Shown here piece by piece: positions 1-10,926 of a DNA stretch of 64,000 bases. The DNA comes from Yarrowia lipolytica (Eukaryota > Ascomycota > Dipodascomycetes > Dipodascales), in assembly GCF_001761485.1 (NCBI RefSeq), contig NC_090775.1, forward strand, positions 2,425,001-2,489,000, in the 5' to 3' direction. The position numbers and the translations under genes are program-made. The notes beneath the pieces were generated by a model. The model was not told where the DNA came from. It did not search any database and was given only the letters and a program-made list of their open reading frames with translations. Numbering within the stretch: position 1 is the stretch's first letter; the number at the start of each line of letters is the position of its first letter.

Positions 1-1788
1 CGATACAAGTCCATGTTGCGCTTGAGCAGTGCGTTCTACGCTACCAAAGGCTCCAATTTGGCACACCAGATTCATCTCGCTTATGCATGCCAAGGGACTA
101 GCGAAGGCCAAGGGATGGAGCTGGGAATGCATGTATGCACCTATAGGGGAAATATTTTGATCAAAGACAGCGAGAGGCAAAGCTGGAAGGCACGTTGGTC
201 CATCTAATGTAACATTGATCTATTTTGGATTGAGAGATCCGAGACGAGGAATCTGAGACCCGAACTCTGCGCGGTTGTGCTCGCCTGTTTTGGCGCTTGG
301 CGGCCTCCACTCGAACGTGTCTCAGAACCTTACCAGTCACGAACAACGGACTCGGACAAAACTCTCGTGCGGTCTATGTCTCAACGTGTTCTCTCCCCTC
401 ACCTCCGCATTCTGCAAGCACAGTGTGTGTTGATAGAGCCATTCATGGGCCCGATATAGCTCTTGGCCATGCAATGAGGCATTAAAACTACGAACACTTG
501 TAACCCCCGCGAAAGATAGGCATACTGTTGGCATGTCTGTTTGACGGCTCGATGATACAAGTGCCGCTACTACTTGTAACACACCTGTAACCCATATCGT
601 TCTACCCCTGCGGAACCAACCCGAACTATACAAGCGGCCATAGCGCCTCGTGTTGTTATTTCTCACACCACCCCTGTGCAAGTGTAAAAGTTACCCGTCA
701 CCTTAGCCACTCGTTGTGGTTTTTCAATTTGAACCTTGAGCCACGTCCAATATCGTACATTCTTTCGCTCCTTCGTTATGAGGGAGAGACAGAGAGAGAC
801 ACACAAACATTCTAGAAAGCCGCATAGCGTGACAAGCGCGTACAATAAGACTACCGACAGCCTGAGTCTACACTTTTTGCCTACACCGTCTGCACACTGG
901 CTGAGATGTCACACATACAAGATGACACTACTTGTAGCCCATCTTTTGGATCTGTCAAACTAGCCACAGTCTCTAGCCAGGGGTCATCGGGATGTGCATT
1001 CAGTAGCACCATATGAGCCTTACCAACGTCTGGGTTCGACCGTGCGTAACTTTACCAGCGTCTCTTTTTCGCGTGCTGTAGTTATAGATCCACGGCTCCC
1101 CATGGAGATGTACAAGAACAGTAAAGAAGCAACGTGTAATCGATTTGACATGGTGCTATCCGGCGGATTCGCTTGCATTACTACAAGCATGCGAAACCTC
1201 CGTGCGCATGGGTTGCTGGCAGGAACGACGCGCAGTCCAGAGGCGTGCTGGAGAGAGACCAATCCATTCTTGACATTGGAGTATGTTACATAGAGCAATA
1301 GACCCCATCTATAGACTCTAATAAATGTTTGTAACATGTGCAGATTGATGAATAAACATCATAACAAACCAACGGGTGACTGCAGACACAACCCAGCTGG
1401 CTATTTTTTCTACTTGAACCAGGTACTTGTGCAAAAAGTGGAGGGTGCATCTATCTCATCGAAGCCGAGAGTTTCAAGTCTCCCCAGGTATGCGTGTTTG
1501 AGGGATTTAGAGAGAGTATTGCGAAAATATCGACGGATATATATGCGGTCAAGTGATTGAAGGGACTGACACACACACAGGTGTGATACACATCGAACAG
1601 GTACTGTACTTGTAGCAGTTGAGTCGATCGCTGTGATGCAGAATGCCACTGGTGTAATTGTATTTGTATGGAGCAAGAAATTTCAATGTCTCATGTTATA
1701 CAGGTTAATCTGGAAGCGTATGTATTGAGAGGTATAATGTAAAATAATAGCCTGATCGGAATGTTAAATCGAAGTCACGACGGCCTAA
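1..1788. other. Intergenic, no gene seen
   Basis: No reading frame here has composition, length or motifs that suggest a real protein; the open frames are short and overlap one another on both strands. There is no tRNA-like or rRNA-like block that I could recognise. Scattered copies of the acttgtaa/tacttgta type motif occur around 555-580, 925-935 and 1605-1615, as in most gaps of this window. Confidence 0.6.
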
Positions 1789-2097
1789 TTAGCAACCGTT
1801 CTTACCGCACTTCTGCTGGGGGGTCTGGCAGTGGTTCTTGGCCTGGGCGGTCTTGGTGACGGTCTTGTTCACAGTCTTGGTAACGGTGACGCACTTGGGA
1901 GAGGGAGGAGGGCACTTGTGGGCCACCTTGGCACACTTCTTTGCGTGGATCATCTCCTTGAGCTTGTGGATGTCAGCAGGGTTCTCAGCCTCGGCAGTGG
2001 TGATGGGCTCAGCCGCAGCCACAGGCTCGGCCACAGGCTCAGCAACAGAGGCGACTGCAACGGCAGCAAAAGAGAGGAGAATGGCGCTGAACTTCAT
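1789..2097 (-). CDS. Small secreted cysteine-rich protein, unknown function
   Basis: A 102-residue protein with a clear N-terminal signal peptide: MKFSAILLSFAAVAVASVA, with likely cleavage near residue 19. The mature part starts with alanine/glutamate/proline repeats (AEPVAEPVAAAEP), followed by a basic region with six cysteines spread over the last 50 residues, the last being the C-terminal residue. Threonine-rich TVTKTVNKTVTKT stretches lie between cysteines and could be O-glycosylated. The even cysteine count and secretion signal suggest a disulfide-stabilised extracellular or wall-associated peptide; this is inference. I recognise no family. It has no GPI signal, because it ends in a charged Cys-rich tail rather than a hydrophobic one. 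The start is the only ATG that gives the signal peptide, in context caaaATGA. It is isolated, with over 3 kb to the next gene. Confidence 0.75.
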   Translation of the reverse strand: MKFSAILLSFAAVAVASVAEPVAEPVAAAEPITTAEAENPADIHKLKEMIHAKKCAKVAHKCPPPSPKCVTVTKTVNKTVTKTAQAKNHCQTPQQKCGKNGC

Positions 2098-2182
2098 TTT
2101 GAAAAAGAGACTGGGGTGGGGTGGTAGTTGGAGTAACGGGAGTCGGGATCCTTGATTTGTGTATCATGGAATCGCCGCCTGG

Positions 2183-2189
2183 TTAAATA
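2183..2189 (-). promoter_or_regulatory. Possible TATA element of the secreted-protein gene
   Basis: On the minus strand the sequence reads tatttaa about 90 bases upstream of the ATG at 2097. Position and AT content fit a TATA-like element. No mapping evidence is available. Confidence 0.3.
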
Positions 2190-5101
2190 CTCATCAATAT
2201 TCACGTCCACACGCGCTATTCCAAGTGTTTGCGTCGGTTTTCGTCCATCTGGAAGGTCCAACGACTGGTACCTGGTCACGCAGGGGCCACCCCTGACCGG
2301 AATACCCCATAAAACTTCCCTATATTGCTCGAGGAGCTCTCATATAGCCTGTCCCACGATCTCAGCTGAGGGCGAGGGTACAGCTATAACCAGAGAAACA
2401 CCCATAGGCGTGGACCTGCCGTCCAGTCACGGCTAGGTACACCTCACCCAACATCATCTTTTCAACTGTACCTTCTACCAAAACCATTCTTCAAGTTAAC
2501 CGACAGGTTCTGAAACATTCACTCGTACTTCATCGTCACCAATAGTAAGTTCTGGCTAAGCGAACCTGAGCTCTTATACAGTCGTATCTTACGCAATGGA
2601 ACATCGATCTACCTGGTAGCTCCCGGTCGCTCCTGTTGTCACATACTGTGCCTGTATAGAGATGCCCATATAGCGTTTAGTTACTGCACGGGCAGGTACA
2701 CGGGTGCCGTCTGGTATAACTGGCAAGAGTTATCAGGTACCGGTATAAGTAGCTTCAGTATGGACCACGTGACGCGCAATTTTCCATGCAAGGGCATTAT
2801 ACAGAAGCATCTCCATGATGTTCTTCCATGCCTGTGCTGGCTCTAAGACTACACTGAGCCACATGTATAGCAGCTCCTGTGTAAGAAACGGCAGTGTTAT
2901 TGTACGCGTACTCGTACTTGTACTTTCAGGATGAACTTTCACTTATATCCATGGTATTCGTACCTCGACTTCTTCCATACGAACAGGCAACATCTGTCAG
3001 CATGTGGGCAAGTCCAGCAGCTTCGAGTATAATCATAGAGATGGCCACCATGCCAAGGGAACATACCGCGAGATTTAAAAATGGCACTAATGCACCTCTA
3101 GTGGAAACTAGACCAGTTTAGCGCCATTTAACAAACTTCTTCACCCTCACGTCAAGGAGTAAGCTGCGTGTAGGCTCCTTGTCCACGGTCACAAGCGGTT
3201 GTCTACCGCAGGTCGACGTTACATCAGCTTGTATGGAAGCCGTGGAGAGCGGATGTACGGTATTGGCCAAGAGTGCGTACATGACCAAGAATGTGGGTTC
3301 TGGATAGCCCCGTCATGGGTCCTACCAGCGTGTTCTTAATGTTTTTTATTTTATTATTCAGTGTCAACCATGCACCACAGCTCCGTGAATACTTGTACGG
3401 TACTTGTACGGTGTCTACAAGTATACGCAGAAGAGAGTACGAGAACTCTCACTACTGTAGGTACAAGTACAGTAATAGCGCCCCCACTGCTTGCTTGAAT
3501 AAACTTGCACCTTCTTCCATCAACTGACATGTACTCGTACCGGTACGTGACCCGAGAAGAGTGAGACAGTGCTAACGAAGTTGAGTTTGTTTGGTTGCAA
3601 GAAGGACGTATTCACCTACGAGTAGCAAAAAATATTCGACCGTCTACCGTAGCAGTGCGGAGACTTGACCAGAATGCTCATTGACGGTGGGCGGAACTAG
3701 CCCAGGACAAGGGGAGCCGTTTGGGAGGACGCAGGAAGCGGTTTCAGCAACAAGGAGTTGAGGTTGAGAAACTCCAAAGTTTATGTATGTCTGCAGTTTT
3801 CTCCGCAGTCTCTTCCACAGACCATAGTCATACAATTTAATAGGGGAGTAGTTATTGTAAGTAAATAAATCGAATAATGTAGGTCTCCATCACATCATCT
3901 CCAAAATACAGCACGATCAAATAACTCACTCACCGATATTATGGCTTCTCAAAAAAAAAACAAGCAGGGTCCATTGCCGAAAACCTAAACTCTCGTTTTA
4001 TCATAAAAGGTGGCTACTGATTAATAGGAAGTGGGCAGAGTCTTGTACGAGTACCGTACCCGTACAGTACCGGTAGCATTTATGATTACAAACAGTGCAG
4101 ACTATGGATTGCTATAGCGTACCTTGTATGGTGCACTGAGTACGTTACTTGTGCTGCTTCGAATGCATAAGATAACCTGAGATATTTGAACGCCATCAAC
4201 AGCCCCCAAAGCTATATACAGTAGCGCGCGTCCATCAGACATGCAACAACCAAAGGTGGGTTGTTGCTCCCCCTTTGTGTAATATACTGTAGCTATGGGG
4301 GGCTTGTTCACTCCTCGTAGACCAACCACGTCCAAAATCCAACATAGTAGAGTATAAGTTTTCGGAAAGACGTCAGCCACGCTGTAGCCACTCTTCTAAA
4401 TACATGGCCGATTATATACAACCATAATTTCTCCCAAAATTGCCCCCCAAATTGCGGCCTTTTATTCACAATGCACAAGATCGTGCCTAATAATTAATAT
4501 TTATTAAAACTAGGTTGGAGTTAATGCTGTTTATCGGAGGAAAGAAGAGACCGGGTCGGTCCGAAAGAAATGCTGCGTCTGCCTCCTGTAGTTGGGTCTT
4601 GTAGTGCGCTGCTGACGGGCGAGATGGACGAGCGAGCTAGCCGTAGCATACGGGTGGGCTGCGGCTGTCGTCTCAGTATTTTTCACTCTACCAGTAGTTA
4701 TTAGTAGCTTTAATATCAGATGCATGTCTGCGTCTCTCTCCATCTGGTGATATAAGCTACTCCACGTTAGGCCTGCAACGTACAACGGGGACATGCAGTG
4801 CTTAGGTACGAGTACAACATCGTTTGACAGCACGAGACGGGGGAACGCTCATCTTGTCGGTCGGAATTAACTCTAAGCTTCCTGTTCATCTCCTGTTCAC
4901 CCTCATTCTTCGTCAACCGATCTTGGGCTTCTTCTGGTGTGAGAAGCCGTAGACCCTTCACTCGTTACACGAAGCAGACAGATACAAGCACTTGGCCACC
5001 GCCCCGACTCGAAAGAAAACAGCCTTCAACTTCGACCATCGCCAGAGGGAGGAGAAAAGACGAGAATTCCACCTTCTGTAGCTACTTCAGCAACTGGCAT
5101 C
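2190..5101. other. Intergenic with clusters of GTAC-type motifs
   Basis: About 2.9 kb without a supportable gene. It contains dense self-complementary motif clusters: 2900-2930 (gtactcgtacttgtact), 3391-3480 (repeated acttgtac/ggtacaagtac), 3530-3551 and 4040-4078. An AT-rich stretch runs from about 4430 to 4510. The last 250 bases are the leader of the regulator gene that starts at 5102. Confidence 0.55.
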
Positions 5102-6448
5102 ATGAGCGATGACCAGCCTCTGTACGAACCGCCGAGTCCCTACGAGGAGGGCTCTGGTGCAGAGACCCTGACAAACGGCAAAAGCTACCCTTCAGACATG
5201 CCTTCATCCAGCTTGGAGCAGCATCCCTCAGCTCCCAATGGATCGTTGGACAAGGATCTGTTTTCGGAACACTCCCGACAACTTGAAATCGACAAGGAGA
5301 GTCCTTCAAGCCAACTTCCTTCATACCGACGGAGAAAGCGGCTGGACATTGTTAGCGACGAGGAAAAGGAGGATGTGGGGCCTCCAGTTCACAGACACAA
5401 GCTCAGACCGACGTCAATGGCCAAGGTTTTGGGACTCAACATGACCGAGCTGGAACTGCTGCGGTTCTACTTCCATGAGAGTAGCCCGATTCTGTGCGCT
5501 GCCAGTGGAACCAAAGACTCGATATGGATGGGGAACGTGCCTGCGCTGTCCAACAGAAGCCCTGCTCTCAAACGGGCCGCCATGACCTTTGCTACGTTGC
5601 ATCTGGGAAAGAACCGTCAGACTGCAACTTATCTTTTGAACGACGGAAACGAGCATCCCACATCTAGTGGTCCTCCCGATATGAAACAGGTGATCGGCTA
5701 CGTGCCACTGCAAGACCGTGTCACCGAGAGACTGCTCATTGAGTTCACAGAAACGCTGCGAGCTCATAAGAAGGAGATCATGGAGACGGAAGCAGAAAAC
5801 TGTGAAGCTCTACTGGTGACATCTGTCGTCATCTACCTGGTGGCCATGTCTCTTGGCCCTTTAATTCCTCTTGCCAACTTTGACGGAGGCTCAGATCTCT
5901 TTTCAATCGTGCGCAATCTGCGTCTCATCACAACCACAATCACAGGCCAAGAACCCGTGATCCATCCTCCTTTCGAGGCACCTGCTGAGGGCAGCATCCG
6001 GCTGCCCAGGGAAGAGGCTCTGTGGGAGATTGTCGAGTTGGTGGAACTCAATATGGATTACTCGCCCATCACGAAGCGACGTATCAAGGGCATTCTGACC
6101 AAGGAAATCAACTCTCTGATCCAGCTGTTGAACATGGACATCCTCAACCACAGTGTCGCGCATTTCTCGGCCTGGTGCACCTACTGGCAGCCTGAGTTTT
6201 CAGACCTCAAGAACAACGCCAACCCCTACGCTCTCATGATCATCTGCTACTATGCCGCCTACACCCACATGTGGCATATTCTCTTCTGGTGGGCAGACAG
6301 ATCATCAGAGGACGTCTACTACATCATGGATCACATTCCTATAGAGTTCCATGACTATCTTCAATGGCCTCTGGAAATCGTGCAGACCTACGAGTACAAC
6401 TATGAAGACATGTTGTCAGGGAAGTTACGGGAAATGACTCTCGCATAG
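5102..6448 (+). CDS. Fungal-specific transcription factor domain protein without a zinc cluster (Upc2-like)
   Basis: A 448-residue protein. Residues 1-110 are polar and probably disordered, with a short basic stretch (YRRRKRLD near residue 75). From about residue 112 (MTELELLRFYFHESSPI) to the end the sequence resembles the C-terminal regulatory domain of zinc-cluster activators of the Upc2/sterol-regulator type: a helical E-L-L-x-x-F opening, an xALKRAAMTFATLHLG helix, and a long helical, tryptophan-rich tail. The N-terminal Cys6 DNA-binding domain expected in this family is absent: I see no CxxC-x6-C pattern in the protein, and no in-frame cysteine-rich exon or splice sites upstream. It could act as a ligand-sensing partner or dominant regulator of other factors (inference). 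The start is the first ATG after stops in the leader. It converges with AIM14. Confidence 0.8.
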   Translation: MSDDQPLYEPPSPYEEGSGAETLTNGKSYPSDMPSSSLEQHPSAPNGSLDKDLFSEHSRQLEIDKESPSSQLPSYRRRKRLDIVSDEEKEDVGPPVHRHKLRPTSMAKVLGLNMTELELLRFYFHESSPILCAASGTKDSIWMGNVPALSNRSPALKRAAMTFATLHLGKNRQTATYLLNDGNEHPTSSGPPDMKQVIGYVPLQDRVTERLLIEFTETLRAHKKEIMETEAENCEALLVTSVVIYLVAMSLGPLIPLANFDGGSDLFSIVRNLRLITTTITGQEPVIHPPFEAPAEGSIRLPREEALWEIVELVELNMDYSPITKRRIKGILTKEINSLIQLLNMDILNHSVAHFSAWCTYWQPEFSDLKNNANPYALMIICYYAAYTHMWHILFWWADRSSEDVYYIMDHIPIEFHDYLQWPLEIVQTYEYNYEDMLSGKLREMTLA

Positions 6449-6721
6449 CAAGGAGACCTCATCCCCACAATCTAACAACTACGGTACTGTACTTGTACTG
6501 GTACAGTACTTGTAGTACATGAAAAAAGTGATCCACCAACTATTCTAACAGCCACTACTTACATTAGATACAGAGTTATTTATTAGTTGCTGCTATTATT
6601 TATTAATATCATTTTCTTGATTATGTTGACAAGGTGTATCTGCTTTAGTCAAATTATTGTACCGTAACTGCTCTTATTCTATCAGATATAAATATTTTTG
6701 TATGCCGATATTCAATCCGCC
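6449..6721. terminator. Shared 3' region of two convergent genes
   Basis: This 273-base spacer separates two converging genes. It holds a strongly self-complementary stretch at 6481-6521 built from gtactgtacttgtac and its complement, followed by AT-rich tracts with tatttattag and tttattaatat that could serve as cleavage/polyadenylation signals on either strand. The assignment is from position and composition only. Confidence 0.4.
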
Positions 6722-8299
6722 TTACATGGAGTAAGTCTCGTTGCAAAACCGAACCCCAGTCTTCTTGGCAGCCTGCTCAGCGGTCACGACCAGACCATTG
6801 GGGCCACAGGCAAGAATCCACTTACCCTCAGGAGCGCTTCGGTTGAGAAAGTAAGCGCTGGCCGTGTCTGCGGGCTGGGGACGGCCATCGTGGTATGTAA
6901 TGCTTTGAGAAGCTTCCCGCTTTCCATTGTCCTGGTCCTTCCCCTTGTTCTTGTGGGCGCCCTTGGTGCTATCTTGGCTGCTGCTGCCTTCGTCTTCAGA
7001 GAGCAGGTCGTCGAGCTCATCTCGCTCTCTGTCTTCATCTTCCTGGCCAATCTCCTCCATCTCCATATCCTCGGACAGGAGGCCAGCGGTGCCTTCAGCG
7101 TCCTTAGCGTACACCACACCTTCTCCCAGGAAGGGATCTTGACCAGTGATGTAGATATCGGTAGGCGTTTCACCCAAGCGCGACTCGACTTCACTGACAC
7201 CAGCCTTGTTTCGCAACACCCAAACCAGCTTATGCGAGATTCCGGCCTTTGCAAGGGTCTGGACGACAGGAAGAGCAAAGGAGATACCCGCTCCTCCAGC
7301 AAATACTAGGACTCGGTTTGCCGTCGAGAAAAAGTCGTCGGGCAGAGACTCGAAGGGGCCGTAGACGGCAAACTGGGTTCCAGAAGCAGCGTGAGCCAGG
7401 GAGAACTTGGTGGGTCGAACAATGAGCTCCACGTGATCGTCTGAGGGCAGAGACGAAATGGTGTATGGGTGTGTGGAGGAGATCCAGGAGAGTGGGTTTC
7501 TGAGAGTTCTAGAGACTCGAATATGAGAAGCTGGGACAAAGAATTCGGGCAGAATACTTCGGGGGAAAGTGACACGATGCAGATCGGGACCCATGGCTTC
7601 CGTAGACTCGATCTGGACCGTGCTGGATGCGAGGACACGGTAGAGCAGCGAGCTGCCCATGAAGAGAGCGACCCAGAAGAAGAGCCATCCCACTCCGGGT
7701 CTAGCGTGGAAGATTGTAGCGATGGCCACGAACCACGCCGACAGGTAGTGGATGGTGTAGAAGAGGGAATACATTCGCTTTCGGAAGAAGGGCAGGGAGG
7801 TGACCACCATGACCAGGAAGACGGCCAGGATGATGACGCCCAGAAAGTTGTCGAACTTGAACACCTTGTAGAACTCGTTCTTCTTGACGAAGTGGACGGT
7901 GTAGAGAACACCATGGACGACACCGACAAGCGTGGCCAGTCGTCCCAGCCACTTGTGGAGCGGTAGCAGTTTCAGATAAAAGGTCCGGGGCAGAGGGGAG
8001 GGTCTGATGGCGAGAAAGACAATGAGCGGTAGCAGAGCGTAGCAGAGCCGCCCAAACCGTTTGGCCGCCTCGTTGAGTTCCTCGACGTGAATGACTCCCA
8101 TGCCAATGACCAGGGCTGTCCACAGCAATACCGAGAGCCACAGCGGGAGTCTGAGATCGCGTTTCGTGCGTGCCCGAACCTCGGGTTGGGTTAGGTTCCT
8201 AACCGCGATGTAGCACACGACCAGCAGCGAAATGACAAGCACAAACGTGCCGTACTTGATGTTGGCGTTGTGGTGGTCGCCATGGCGTTTTTCGAGCAT
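6722..8299 (-). CDS. AIM14: AIM14/Yno1-like NADPH oxidase or metalloreductase
   Basis: A 525-residue membrane flavocytochrome of the ferric reductase/NOX superfamily, expected to pass electrons from NADPH through FAD and two haems across an endomembrane. About seven hydrophobic helices lie between residues 15 and 225. Haem ligands fit two H-x13-H pairs: His115/His129 and His184/His198. The FAD-binding HPYTISS motif follows at about residue 280, then the NADPH-binding GGAGISFALP near 340. Between the NADPH lobe and the C-terminal CGPNGLV motif sits a long, very acidic low-complexity insertion (roughly residues 405-470), probably a disordered loop. The protein is closest in length and layout to the yeast AIM14/Yno1 group, although the FRE reductases are related. 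The start is the only ATG before the first helix. Confidence 0.85.
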   Translation of the reverse strand: MLEKRHGDHHNANIKYGTFVLVISLLVVCYIAVRNLTQPEVRARTKRDLRLPLWLSVLLWTALVIGMGVIHVEELNEAAKRFGRLCYALLPLIVFLAIRPSPLPRTFYLKLLPLHKWLGRLATLVGVVHGVLYTVHFVKKNEFYKVFKFDNFLGVIILAVFLVMVVTSLPFFRKRMYSLFYTIHYLSAWFVAIATIFHARPGVGWLFFWVALFMGSSLLYRVLASSTVQIESTEAMGPDLHRVTFPRSILPEFFVPASHIRVSRTLRNPLSWISSTHPYTISSLPSDDHVELIVRPTKFSLAHAASGTQFAVYGPFESLPDDFFSTANRVLVFAGGAGISFALPVVQTLAKAGISHKLVWVLRNKAGVSEVESRLGETPTDIYITGQDPFLGEGVVYAKDAEGTAGLLSEDMEMEEIGQEDEDRERDELDDLLSEDEGSSSQDSTKGAHKNKGKDQDNGKREASQSITYHDGRPQPADTASAYFLNRSAPEGKWILACGPNGLVVTAEQAAKKTGVRFCNETYSM

Positions 8300-9126
8300 T
8301 TTAGCGGGGGCCCAGACAGAGTGGTGCGGAGGTGGCCAACTATGGGACGTGTAGATGTACTTACCACGACTAGGTTGTAAGGTTCACCCGTGGGGAGGTT
8401 ATGTTGACGAGGTCTTCAGGGGCAGTGCCTACAAGTAGAGAGGGCAAGAGCACCAATAATGAGCAAATATCTGCCGATGCGGGCGCATAGCTTAAACCGG
8501 GGGTTTTTTTTGAGCGCTTTAGCGTACAAGTACTCAAGCTGAACCCGCTATTGGCCATGTTTTCATACACATTTCTTTGCTCGCATCTGCTGTGACATGT
8601 TGATATTACTGTAACACGGAGGATACAGCCATAGACGTTAATTTATAATGTGACGAGAGTTGCAGAAAATAAAGCCATGTCGATGCTCGACTAAGTAACG
8701 GCCGAATAAGTGCACAGCACGGGACACTAGTACGAGAACTCGTACGGTATTCGTATTGTAGGCATACTACGACTGGCACAAACAGCTCAAGTCACAACCG
8801 TCCGTACAAGAAGAAATTCTGGGGTGATTTCTGGGCCGACCGGTTGTTTCAAGGTGAGACTTGGGCTTGCCTCGGATCTCTCTCCATGCATCACATAGGC
8901 ATGATGCCTCCATATGGAGAGATGTCCCCGGCCATTTCAAATGGTCGCATTACGGCAAAATGGACTACATTGTAGTATGGGCTACTTGTACTGTACTTGT
9001 ACTGGTACCATTTCGCATGCAACTCGCTTGGCGGGTCGCTATCGTGTCTCATTATGCTGCTCTACTTGTAGTCCTAGAGACCTACGCTCTACAGTAACAT
9101 TCACTAATCAATTTCCTTCGTAATAC
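8300..9126. other. Intergenic between AIM14 and the complex I subunit gene
   Basis: No gene seen. It contains GTAC-type motif clusters at 8735-8765 (gtacgagaactcgtac is self-complementary) and 8983-9010. A donor-like gtaagtac lies on the minus strand near 8363, but no matching acceptor precedes the AIM14 ATG. Confidence 0.5.
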
Positions 9127-9682
9127 CTACTCCTCGACAAGACCAATGGCCTTGACGGGGATGACCTTGACGGGGGGAGCCTCAAGACCCTCCTTCTTCT
9201 GCTTGAGAACAGACTCAATCTCTCGCAGACGAGCCTTCTCCTTGGTATGATGCAAACACTCCATGTAGTCCTCAAAGTTGGGGAGACACTGAGCCCGGCT
9301 TTTGGCATCAGTCTTGGCTGTGCAGTGCATGAACGACTGCCATTCTGTGTTAGTTGATGACCTTCATGGTGCTGTTGGTGTCAAGACGGCCGTTAGGCCC
9401 GATCTGAATGGGGTATCAAATCATATCAAAACAGAAGTAACACAAAACAAATTGCACTCAGCCCTTCCAATCTGCTGCCACGTAGCATGACCGCAGATCC
9501 AGGATCATTCCTTCACAAAGTCGCTGTTTTTCAAACCACCCTCGCAGCGCCATGAGCGAACCTCATAGAGACCATAAAAAGCCGGGAAAACAAAGGAGAC
9601 GAAGCTGCTCGATGTAATTGCCATACTCACCCGAAAAGCATCGGTTTCGACCTCCAGTCAAACTAATTCCAGCAGCAGTCAT
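9127..9682 (-). CDS. NIPM: Complex I 15 kDa-type subunit (NDUFS5/NIPM), two exons
   Basis: Two exons (9682-9631 and 9344-9127) join to an 89-residue protein beginning MTAAGISLTGGRNRCFS. The intron (9630-9345) starts gtgagt and ends ctaacacag on the minus strand. The spliced protein has two CX9C motifs: one beginning RCFSEWQSFMHC, formed only after splicing because it spans the exon junction, and CLPNFEDYMEC. This twin CX9C fold is typical of the NDUFS5/15 kDa accessory subunit of mitochondrial NADH:ubiquinone oxidoreductase, imported into the intermembrane space by the Mia40 disulfide relay. The tail is lysine/glutamate helix followed by a hydrophobic end (KAIGLVEE). Exon 1 carries no classical presequence, as expected for this import route. 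It is divergent from MSL5. Confidence 0.85.
9345..9630 (-). other. Intron of the complex I subunit gene
   Basis: A 286-base intron with donor gtgagt and branch/acceptor ctaacacag on the minus strand. Splicing restores codon GAA across the junction and completes the first CX9C motif. Confidence 0.85.
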
Positions 9683-10926
9683 GTTGTGTAGTGTTGTGTA
9701 TGGAGGGTAGATTTGGTCTTATTGGTTTCTCTTGATTGGCCCACAGCATATACAACCCTAACCTTCTCCCAACCATCAGGCTGAGTAAGCAGAAATACCA
9801 GCTTCTTGAGAAAAGAAGATATTGTTATATAAAGAAGTGAATATCATTCAAGATGCTCTTCTAGAGGCGTAGTAGACCACACTTTCTGTCTCCGTAGATC
9901 TCTACCACCCCGTGATCAGTGGTTTTGCAGAATACGAGGACTAGAAACTCCTATAAATGTTCTTGATTCACTGTCAACGAGCTCAAGAATCAATCAACTC
10001 GCCTACGATCGTGCTTGAGCTCGTACTTGTACTTGTACTTGTACTGTATGTACTCGTACCGCTCCTACGTATCTCACCGACTTCTGAAATCTCACCTCTT
10101 CACACGCGTACATTACAGACCACGAGTACATGTGATCATAACAAATAGCCGTAGTTTCTCGGCGATAAAACCCACTGCAAGCTTCTCCATCCCCCATAAA
10201 TCGTATACAAATACCTGTAATCGTATGAGCGAGAGCCCCACAAGACCACCCATCGTTGCAGTACTCCCTACATTGCGAGAATCTCTACTATTAAGGTAAT
10301 AAGGGTAATATCTCCATCTCATACCCGCTGACCAAGCACAATAGCTTATTCGCCACAGCACTGCAAGCAACTGGTCACGTGACCGCCAACGCCGTCCGTA
10401 TCGGACGGACACCACGGTTGCGGAACAGCTTCCTGTTTGTAGCCCTATGACGCAGTGCTTGCATAACCGTTGAGACAAGACGAGCACGGTGAGTAATTTG
10501 GAGTCCAAAAGTTGAGGCCAAATGTACAGTCGGTGGCGACACGGTACCATTACACACTGTACTGTTACTACTGTAGTTTGTAGTGGTTGTACGGTAGCTT
10601 CTTGTATAAGGACTGGTACCGGTAGTCACGAGTCAGCGATGGTCTTGTCGGTGTACTAAGCATGGAACCTTCTAGCATGTTCTACAACGGGGCTTGAAAA
10701 TGTGCGTCAAGACGATACCGGTGGGTAAACAGCTCTGTGTCTTTTCGTATCCAAAGCCAGCCAAAAGGACGCTCTTTAGTCGTCTCAGTCTAACGCCGCT
10801 ACCCACCATTCTAGTTACCCTCTCACGTGCCCTGATTTATGCCTCAGAGAGTTAAAAGCTTAAAAAATCTGCTACAGCTCACACCCAACTTAGCACTCAC
10901 TTTCATCATTCATTTTCACACACCAC
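9683..10926. other. Divergent promoter region between the complex I subunit gene and MSL5
   Basis: No gene seen. A microsatellite-like run of acttgt/gtactt units occupies 10021-10060, and further GTAC-type motifs lie at 10555-10625. The 70 bases before the MSL5 ATG are purine/pyrimidine-mixed and AT-rich, with taaaagcttaaaaaat near 10850. Confidence 0.5.
10021..10060. repeat. Short tandem array of gtactt units
   Basis: Four consecutive copies of a gtactt unit (tcgtacttgtacttgtac...) followed by tgtatgtactcgtac. It is the most regular instance of the motif that is scattered through the intergenic DNA of this window. Confidence 0.8.

Noticed and set aside
8300-8365. Donor-like gtaagtac on the minus strand before AIM14
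   Set aside because: No CTAAY-AG acceptor lies between it and the ATG, and the spacing is too short for introns seen here.
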